NCBI GenBank assembly: GCA_910577235.1
Contig: CAJTMX010000074.1
Span: 1 to 5,450 of the forward strand
Reading direction: 5' to 3'
Length of the DNA: 5,450 nucleotides
From: an uncultured Acetatifactor sp.
Lineage (GTDB): Bacteria > Bacillota > Clostridia > Lachnospirales > Lachnospiraceae
Position 1 is the first letter of the stretch. The number at the start of each line of letters is the position of its first letter. Positions 1 to 4,019 of this stretch are shown in pieces. The position numbers and the translations under genes were made by a program. A model generated the notes under the pieces. It searched no databases and was not told the DNA's origin. It saw only the letters and a program-made list of their open reading frames with translations.

Positions 1-20
1 GTATAGACATATCCAAAAAG

Positions 21-56
21 AAAGGTGAACAGTAAAATGTAATAGGGTGAATAATC
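21..56 (+). promoter_or_regulatory. Leader with tandem ribosome-binding sites and a start-stop codon pair
   Basis: An AAAGGTG motif (21-27) sits 9 bases before an ATG at 37-39 that is followed at once by TAA (40-42) and TAG (43-45). A second purine-rich motif, GGGTGA (45-50), lies 6 bases before the ATG of the helix-turn-helix gene at 57 and is the site that sets that start. The first site therefore heads a minimal ORF of one codon. It may be a decayed copy of the second site, a translation-modulating start-stop element, or chance. No promoter is convincing in the 56 bases before the gene. An upstream gene could end at the TAA at 33-35, but too little is visible to say. Confidence 0.35.
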
Positions 57-410
57 ATGGCAAAAAGACCAGTACCACAATATGATTTTAGGGCTTTTGG
101 GGCGGCAATCAAGGCGGCGCGGACAGGACGCAAGGAGAGCCGAAAAGAGGTATGCGACGAAATGTATATATCCCCTCGCTACCTTGCGAATATTGAGAAT
201 AAGGGGCAGCACCCCAGCTTACAGATATTCTTTGAGCTTATGCTGCGCTACAACATATCCGTAGATCAGTTTCTTTTGGAGCAGCCCACCGGGAAAAATA
301 CCCAGCGGCGGCAGCTTGACGCATTGCTGGACGACATGAGCGACAAGGGAATACGGATAGTTGCTGCCACGGCGCAGGAGATTGCAGAGATTGAAAAAGA
401 GGGAGAATAA
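57..410 (+). CDS. XRE-family helix-turn-helix transcriptional regulator
   Basis: This is a small DNA-binding protein of 117 residues, probably a cytoplasmic repressor or activator of ICE genes. Residues about 13-72 read as an HTH_3/XRE domain: a first helix (FGAAIKAAR), the turn-helix segment RKEVCDEMYISPRYLANIEN, then a helix ending NISVDQFLL. The tail (about 78-117) is charged and helical and may mediate dimerisation. The ATG at 57 is preceded by GGGTGA with 6 bases of spacing. It is a single gene: a hairpin terminator follows 35 bases after the stop, so it is transcribed apart from mobC. XRE proteins of this size are common beside mobC/relaxase pairs in Tn1549/CTn-like elements. Its target is not shown by the sequence; the hairpin region upstream of mobC is a plausible operator, which is inference. 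It could also be part of a wider regulatory module upstream of the window. Confidence 0.88.
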   Translation: MAKRPVPQYDFRAFGAAIKAARTGRKESRKEVCDEMYISPRYLANIENKGQHPSLQIFFELMLRYNISVDQFLLEQPTGKNTQRRQLDALLDDMSDKGIRIVAATAQEIAEIEKEGE

Positions 411-444
411 CCACTGTTCGGTTAAAATTACATAGAGATTTAGG

Positions 445-483
445 AAGCGTTGCAATTCTTTTTGGTTGCAGCGTTTTTCTTTT
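445..483 (+). terminator. Rho-independent terminator after the XRE gene
   Basis: The core stem pairs CGTTGCAA (448-455) with TTGCAGCG (466-473), with one G-U wobble. It extends outward through AAG (445-447) against TTT (474-476). The loop is 10 bases (456-465). A T-rich run, TTTTTCTTTT, occupies 474-483. Its position 35 bases after the XRE stop fits a terminator that separates the regulator from the mobilisation operon. Confidence 0.75.
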
Positions 484-551
484 GCATAAATCCGCCAAAT
501 ATGATGTTCACGGTGTTGTAGGTAGTAGGAGAAACTTTTATAGCAAGCATA

Positions 552-623
552 GGAAAAGAGTACCCTTTTCCGTATTTCTGCCCGCCCGGTCGGTCAGAAA
601 TTGCTTGTTGGGAAGTGTCCCAA
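552..623 (+). other. Putative origin of transfer (oriT): three consecutive hairpins
   Basis: Three inverted repeats lie within 72 bases. The first is GGAAAAG (552-558) with CTTTTCC (565-571), a perfect 7 bp stem with a 6-base loop. The second is ATTTCTG (574-580) with CAGAAAT (595-601), a 7 bp stem continued after one mismatch by CCG (582-584) with CGG (591-593). The third is TTGGGA (608-613) with TCCCAA (618-623), a 6 bp stem with a 4-base loop. In MOBP systems the oriT commonly sits beside mobC, carries inverted repeats next to the nick site, and is bound by MobC and the relaxase. The location and structure fit; the role is inferred. No IncP-type ATCCTG nick core was found. AAGTGTCCC (613-621) only loosely resembles the IncQ-type core, so the nick site is unassigned. 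The hairpins could instead be operators or mRNA leader structure. Confidence 0.5.
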
Positions 624-642
624 ACCCTCTATGAGAACGGAA

Positions 643-647
643 AGGAG
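643..647 (+). promoter_or_regulatory. Ribosome-binding site that fixes the mobC start
   Basis: AGGAG lies 9 bases before the ATG at 657. An in-frame GTG at 615 would give a longer protein, but it falls inside the third hairpin, lacks a good site upstream, and would add 14 residues not expected in MobC. The ATG at 657 is therefore preferred. Confidence 0.75.
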
Positions 648-656
648 CGAAAAACC

Positions 657-986
657 ATGAACGGACGCAAAAGGACAATACAGGTCAAATTCTATGTGAC
701 AGAGGAAGAAAGGAAACTGATTGAGGAAAAAATGAAGCTCGTCCCCACAAGCAACATGGCGGCGTATCTGCGCAAGATCGCCATTGACGGGTACATTATC
801 CAAGTAGACCACACGGACATAAAAGCAATGACAGCGGAGATACAGAAGATCGGGGTCAATGTCAATCAGATCGCACGTCGCGTAAACGCGACGGGGAACG
901 CCTACAAAGAGGATATAGAGGAAATCAAGGGGGTGCTTGCGGAAATATGGCGGTTACAAAGATTAAGCCTGTTAAAAGCACTCTAA
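657..986 (+). CDS. mobC: MobC-family plasmid mobilisation relaxosome protein
   Basis: This 109-residue accessory protein of the relaxosome would bind oriT DNA and help the relaxase open and nick it. The N-terminus (about 5-45: RTIQVKFYVTEEERKLI, then a helix through NMAAYLRKIAIDGY) looks like a ribbon-helix-helix DNA-binding fold. The family hallmark is clear at residues 66-77, GVNVNQIARRVN, the NxNQIAxxxN signature of MobC (PF05713). A C-terminal helix (about 83-109) follows. The length is normal for the family. The start at 657 has an AGGAG site; the putative oriT lies directly upstream. The last 40 bases overlap the relaxase gene in another frame, which implies translational coupling and similar production of the two partners. 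The identity as MobC is secure; DNA-binding specificity is inferred from context. Confidence 0.92.
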   Translation: MNGRKRTIQVKFYVTEEERKLIEEKMKLVPTSNMAAYLRKIAIDGYIIQVDHTDIKAMTAEIQKIGVNVNQIARRVNATGNAYKEDIEEIKGVLAEIWRLQRLSLLKAL

Positions 987-2299
987 GCAAAGCCCTTGAC
1001 TATATCGAAAACCCGGACAAGACGGACGGGAAAATGCTCATATCCTCTTTCGGGTGCAGCTATGAAACGGCAGATATTGAGTTTGGCTATACCCTCTCGC
1101 AAGCGCGGGATAAGGGCAACAATTTAGCCTTTCACTTGATACAGTCCTTTGCGCCGGGGGAAGTGGACTATCAGAAAGCCCATGAGATCGGGCGGCAGCT
1201 TGCCGACGCTGTAACCAAAGGGCAGCATGAGTATGTAGTCACGACGCACATTGACAAGGGGCATATCCACAATCACATTATTTTCTGCGCGGTCAACTTC
1301 GTAGATCATCACAAGTACGTTTCCAACAAGCGGACGTATTACGGCATACGGAACATGAGCGACAAGCTGTGCCGGGACAACGGGCTTTCCGTGGTCGTCC
1401 CCGGCAAGGGAAGCAAGGGAAAGAGCTATGCGGAGTACCAAGCGGAGAAAACCGGGACAAGCTGGAAAGGCAAGCTGAAAATCGCCGTGGACGCGCTCAT
1501 TCCCCAAGTTTCCAGCTTTGAGGAACTATTGCAGCGGTTACAGGCGGCGGGCTATGAGATCAAGCCGGGAAAATATGTGTCATGCCGCGCACCGGGGCAG
1601 GAACGCTTTACCCGCCTTAAAACCCTCGGCGCAGACTATACAGAGGAAGCCATAAGGGAACGGATAGCGGGCAAGCGCACCCGCGCCGCCAAAGCTCCAA
1701 AGGCAGAGCGTAGGGGCGTTAATCTTCTCATTGACATTGAGAACAGTATCAAGGCGCAGCAGAGCCGGGGCTATGAACAGTGGGCGAAAATCCACAATCT
1801 GAAACAGGCGGCAAAGACTATGAACTTCCTCACCGAAAACAGGATTGAACAGTACGCCGATCTGCTCACCCGGATAGAGGAAATCGCCACGGCAAGCGAA
1901 AAGGCGGGGGACAGCTTAAAGGAAGTGGAAAAGCGTCTTTCGGATATGGCGTTGCTGATTAAGAACGTCACTACCTACCAAAAGACAAAGCCCCTCTATG
2001 AAGCCTACCGCAAAGCCCGGAATAAGGAGAAATACCGGGCAGAGCATGAACGGGGTATTATCCTCCATGAAGCGGCGGCAAAGGCACTAAAGGCGGCGCA
2101 GATCGGCGGCAAGCTCCCCAGCGTCCCCGCCCTGCAAGCAGAGTATGAAAAGCTCCAAGCGCAGAAAGAAAGCCTTTATGCCGATTATGGCAAGCTGAAA
2201 AAACAGGTACAGGAATATGACGTTATCAAGCGGAACATAGACAGCATTTTACAGACAGAGAAGCAGCCGGAACGGGAACGGCAGACAGAGCGCGGATAA
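947..2299 (+). CDS. MOBP-type relaxase (mobilisation nuclease) of a Tn1549/CTn-like ICE
   Basis: A 450-residue DNA strand transferase that would nick oriT, stay bound to the 5' end through a tyrosine, and pilot the single strand into the recipient. The relaxase domain (PF03432) covers about residues 1-250. Motif I contains the likely catalytic Tyr19 (ALDYIENPDKT). A conserved stretch HLIQSFAPGE starts at His63. Motif III, THIDKGHIHNHII, supplies the metal-binding histidines His106, His108 and His110, with His101 and Asp103 just before. All expected active-site residues are present, so the enzyme looks intact. Residues about 260-445 are rich in Lys, Glu, Ala and Gln and predict as long helices or coiled coil, probably for binding partners or the coupling protein. 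The ATG at 947 lies inside mobC, 11 bases after AAGGGGGTG (927-935). A strong hairpin terminator follows directly. Sequence style matches relaxases of Tn1549 and the CTn elements of Clostridioides difficile, judged from memory rather than a search. Confidence 0.94.
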   Translation: MAVTKIKPVKSTLSKALDYIENPDKTDGKMLISSFGCSYETADIEFGYTLSQARDKGNNLAFHLIQSFAPGEVDYQKAHEIGRQLADAVTKGQHEYVVTTHIDKGHIHNHIIFCAVNFVDHHKYVSNKRTYYGIRNMSDKLCRDNGLSVVVPGKGSKGKSYAEYQAEKTGTSWKGKLKIAVDALIPQVSSFEELLQRLQAAGYEIKPGKYVSCRAPGQERFTRLKTLGADYTEEAIRERIAGKRTRAAKAPKAERRGVNLLIDIENSIKAQQSRGYEQWAKIHNLKQAAKTMNFLTENRIEQYADLLTRIEEIATASEKAGDSLKEVEKRLSDMALLIKNVTTYQKTKPLYEAYRKARNKEKYRAEHERGIILHEAAAKALKAAQIGGKLPSVPALQAEYEKLQAQKESLYADYGKLKKQVQEYDVIKRNIDSILQTEKQPERERQTERG

Positions 2300-2304
2300 A
2301 AGCA

Positions 2305-2360
2305 CAAAAAAAGAACCGGGACGCGGCAGCTATCAGACAGCCACCGCGCCCCGGTTTTTT
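2305..2360. terminator. Bidirectional terminator between convergent operons
   Basis: AACCGGGACGCGG (2314-2326) pairs with CCGCGCCCCGGTT (2344-2356): 12 of 13 positions pair, with one A-C mismatch, around a 17-base loop. T2355-T2360 follow on the + strand. On the other side AAAAAAAGAA (2306-2315) gives a T-rich run when read on the minus strand. The hairpin begins 14 bases after the relaxase stop and can also stop transcription of the minus-strand operon, whose last gene ends 122 bases away at 2482. Confidence 0.88.
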
Positions 2361-2380
2361 CATGGGTGCAGAGATTGGAT

Positions 2381-2494
2381 TGTGACGCAATAGAACGCCA
2401 TTTTGCGGGGGAAAGGTATAAATCCCTTGCCGCCTTATTTTCCCGCCCGGAAAGCCGCATAAATCAAGGCTTATTTCGCCCCTATCGCGTCACA
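2381..2494. repeat. 13-base imperfect inverted repeat around the end of the Cys-rich VLP gene
   Basis: TGTGACGCAATAG (2381-2393) and CTATCGCGTCACA (2482-2494) are inverted copies differing at one position. The right arm contains the last codons and stop of the Cys-rich VLP gene. The 88 bases between the arms have no gene I can support. They hold a weak inverted repeat, AAGCC (2452-2456) with GGCTT (2468-2472). The pair may be chance, an mRNA end structure, or protein-binding sites. Confidence 0.4.
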
Positions 2495-2847
2495 TTCGCC
2501 CGCAGTTTCCTCATGCGCTCGGCGGTCTGTCTGCGGGTGATACGTTTCCGGCAGTCCGGGCAGTAGATCGCCCGGTTGGAGCTGGACGCAAAGGGCGCAC
2601 CGCACACGCTACAACGGCGCATATCCCCCGTTTGGTAAATCTCGGCGTACAGCTCCTTATCTGCGGGCAGTACCGCAATGCGGAACCATTTACAGAGCAG
2701 GGAATAGGAAATGAGCTGCGGACAAACGCACTCGTCCCCGTCGTCCAGCAAGATACAATTCCCATTGTCGCAGTTGCAGCACGTCCGGCGCACAAGGGTA
2801 TTGACTTTCCGGCTCTGGGGCGGCGTTAGCCGCTTGATCTCGCTCAT
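2482..2847 (-). CDS. Cysteine-rich VLP domain protein (ICE transfer-region accessory)
   Basis: A 121-residue protein of the Cys_rich_VLP family (PF14194), found in transfer regions of Firmicutes ICEs; its molecular role is unknown. The N-terminal half has a cysteine cluster: Cys23, Cys24, Cys26, Cys31, Cys40, Cys42 and Cys52. The family's name motif VLP is at 59-61 (AVLPADKELY). The C-terminal half has two CxxC pairs, Cys79/Cys82 and Cys96/Cys99, in the arrangement of a zinc ribbon (CSVCGAPF...YCPDC). It ends in a basic helix with many arginines (about 100-121). Zinc binding and nucleic-acid contact are inferred from these pairs and the basic tail. The start ATG overlaps the stop of the upstream TTRAP gene (ATGA), and the GAGG there is too close for a normal ribosome site, so translation probably depends on coupling. 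It is the last gene of the minus-strand operon. Confidence 0.9.
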   Translation of the reverse strand: MSEIKRLTPPQSRKVNTLVRRTCCNCDNGNCILLDDGDECVCPQLISYSLLCKWFRIAVLPADKELYAEIYQTGDMRRCSVCGAPFASSSNRAIYCPDCRKRITRRQTAERMRKLRANVTR

Positions 2848-3059
2848 ACCTCGTCGGCGGGGTAAAGGGCAAGCCCCGCAAACTCCGCTTCGGTCATGTG
2901 TACCACTTTGGCAAGGGTGCGGGCGGCAAAGTCCCGCATTTCTCCGTCCATAAAGGGCAGCGCGGCGTTCATAGCCACCACAAGCCCCTCCTTGCTCCCG
3001 GTCATGTAGATACTTAAAAGGTTGGTTTCCTCCACCGTGAAATTGTTATATGTGTTCAT
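2844..3059 (-). CDS. Transposon-transfer assisting protein (TTRAP family)
   Basis: A small acidic protein of 71 residues recognised as the TTRAP family (PF14203), which is restricted mostly to conjugative transposons of Firmicutes and Bacteroidetes-type gut elements. The name reflects gene context; no biochemical activity is established. Hallmarks are the N-terminal NNFTVEETNLLSIY, a central run GLVVAMNAALPFMDGEMRDFA and a final helix KVVHMTEAEFAGL, together a compact helical fold without membrane segments. The ATG at 3059 is preferred because GGAGG lies 7 bases before it. The ATG at 3065 is only 1 base from that site and would add Met-Ser; it overlaps the previous stop as ATGA. The 3' end overlaps the Cys-rich VLP gene by 4 bases, so the two are probably co-translated. 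Confidence 0.88.
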   Translation of the reverse strand: MNTYNNFTVEETNLLSIYMTGSKEGLVVAMNAALPFMDGEMRDFAARTLAKVVHMTEAEFAGLALYPADEV

Positions 3060-3061
3060 GC

Positions 3062-4015
3062 TCATACCTCCAAACTGTGATTTTTTGTTTTCGCCGCCGT
3101 TTTCTTCGGGGCGGTTTTCTTTGCGTCCTGCGCAAGCTGCGCCCGGATAGAGGGGCGGGGCTTCCTTACCTCCCTGTCCCGGTTCTCGTCCTTGCCGATC
3201 AGCGCGTATGTGCCGAAACTGTCCTTGATCTGTGAAAAAGCAAGGGTCTTATAGGGCAGCATGGAGAAAAGCCGTTCCGTGTCCTTAGTGGAAGCAAGCC
3301 GTTCAAAGGACGGGGACAGCTCCACCATGAAATGAGATTTGTCCGGGCTGTTGGGGGCAGACAGCTTTTTCATGTCTGCCACAATGCGCCGCGCTTCCCG
3401 GTCGATCATTCCCTCATGCAATGCGGCGATATGTTCCTCGAAATCCCCCGGTTTCAGCTTATCCCGGCTTTCCTTTTCCTCCCGTAACAGGGATTGCAGG
3501 GCTTCCGGGTCTTTGGGCTGCACCTCGAAGCGTTCAAACTTCCCAAGCTGGGGGTCGGGATAACCGTCAAAGCGTCGGTCTGCGGGCTGCTCCCGCGTCC
3601 CATGCTCATACATGAGCGTCACCGTCCCGGCGGCAAGGGTATTGTCCTTGACGCGCTCATAGTGCCTTTCATAGTCCAGCTCGTACAGGTTGCCCTTGAT
3701 CTTCCCGTCCTGCGTCCCGGTCAGCTCCACGGCATACGCAAGGATATGGTCGCGGGTCTGCTCCTTGTAGAAACGCCATGTATTGTGCGGGGCGGTGTCG
3801 CTGATGAAAACGTCACGCTCCCGGAAGCAGTACGTCCCGGACGGGCGGGAAAGCCACAAAAGGGTTTTATCCTCCTTATTGGGGCTTTCCGCCTTTTCCG
3901 CAATGATCTGTTTATCAATATCAAAATCGCTCTGATAAAATCCCGTGTTCTGTTTCAGAATGGCTTCAAGGGAAGCCAGCACGTCCACATTTTCAAATTT
4001 ATTCCGTTTCCCCAT
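3062..4015 (-). CDS. Conserved ICE protein of unknown function with C-terminal PSIRAQL/Lys-rich tail
   Basis: A 317-residue soluble protein; I do not recognise a named domain with confidence, although proteins like it are familiar from Tn1549/CTn-type transfer regions. Residues about 1-45 are a helical N-terminus. Residues about 50-165 are rich in aromatic residues and look mixed alpha/beta (WLSRPSGTYCFRERDVF, then NTWRFYKEQTRDHILAYAVE). Residues about 168-218 are highly charged and helical. Residues about 225-275 form a second folded part ending FGTYALIGKDENRDREV. The tail has PSIRAQL at 288-294, then a Lys/Ala-rich stretch to the end. The same motif ends the upstream YodL/DUF4316 protein. 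No signal peptide or membrane segment is visible. The ATG at 4015 has AAAGGAG (4024-4030) 8 bases upstream, inside the end of the preceding gene, and only 4 bases separate the two. It overlaps the alternative TTRAP start. The gene is surely real; its function is open. Confidence 0.85.
   Translation of the reverse strand: MGKRNKFENVDVLASLEAILKQNTGFYQSDFDIDKQIIAEKAESPNKEDKTLLWLSRPSGTYCFRERDVFISDTAPHNTWRFYKEQTRDHILAYAVELTGTQDGKIKGNLYELDYERHYERVKDNTLAAGTVTLMYEHGTREQPADRRFDGYPDPQLGKFERFEVQPKDPEALQSLLREEKESRDKLKPGDFEEHIAALHEGMIDREARRIVADMKKLSAPNSPDKSHFMVELSPSFERLASTKDTERLFSMLPYKTLAFSQIKDSFGTYALIGKDENRDREVRKPRPSIRAQLAQDAKKTAPKKTAAKTKNHSLEV
3067..3071 (-). promoter_or_regulatory. Ribosome-binding site that decides the TTRAP start
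   Basis: GGAGG on the minus strand lies inside the last codons of the 317-residue gene. It is 7 bases from the ATG at 3059 and only 1 base from the ATG at 3065, which favours the downstream start. Confidence 0.7.
3135..3154 (-). repeat. 20-base direct repeat, copy 1 (codes for the PSIRAQL motif)
   Basis: This stretch is identical, base for base, to 4093-4112. It encodes most of the PSIRAQL motif (its first Pro codon is cut) in the tail of the 317-residue protein. Flanking codons differ between the copies apart from Lys-rich bias, so the identity points to a shared, perhaps duplicated, module. Confidence 0.8.
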
Positions 4016-4019
4016 AGGG

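Larger units (their letters stand above)
484..656 (+). other. Non-coding region upstream of mobC holding promoter and oriT candidates
   Basis: No credible gene lies here. It runs from the XRE terminator to the mobC start and is more AT-rich in its first 90 bases than the genes around it. A weak promoter candidate is TTGTAG (516-521), 17 bases, TATAGC (539-544); it matches the sigma-A consensus poorly, so the true mobC promoter is not settled. Three hairpins follow at 552-571, 574-601 and 608-623 and are described separately as a putative oriT. The region ends with the mobC Shine-Dalgarno site. Confidence 0.6.

Noticed and set aside
615..656. GTG at 615 as the start of mobC
   Set aside because: It would put the start inside the third hairpin, without a good ribosome site, and add 14 residues. 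The ATG at 657 has AGGAG at a normal distance.
1124..1507. Minus-strand open frame of 127 codons opposite the relaxase
   Set aside because: It overlaps the catalytic His motif of the relaxase on the other strand and resembles nothing known.
2417..2422. TATAAA as a promoter -10 box
   Set aside because: No -35 box lies at a usable distance, and no + strand gene follows; the nearby TTGTGA is 31 bases away.
2452..2472. Hairpin AAGCC/GGCTT as a separate terminator for the minus-strand operon
   Set aside because: The stem is only 5 bp and only a short T run follows on the minus strand. The strong bidirectional hairpin at 2305-2360 is a better stop.
2366..2566. + strand open frame of 66 codons after the terminator
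   Set aside because: It runs into the Cys-rich VLP gene on the opposite strand and has no ribosome site or family signature.
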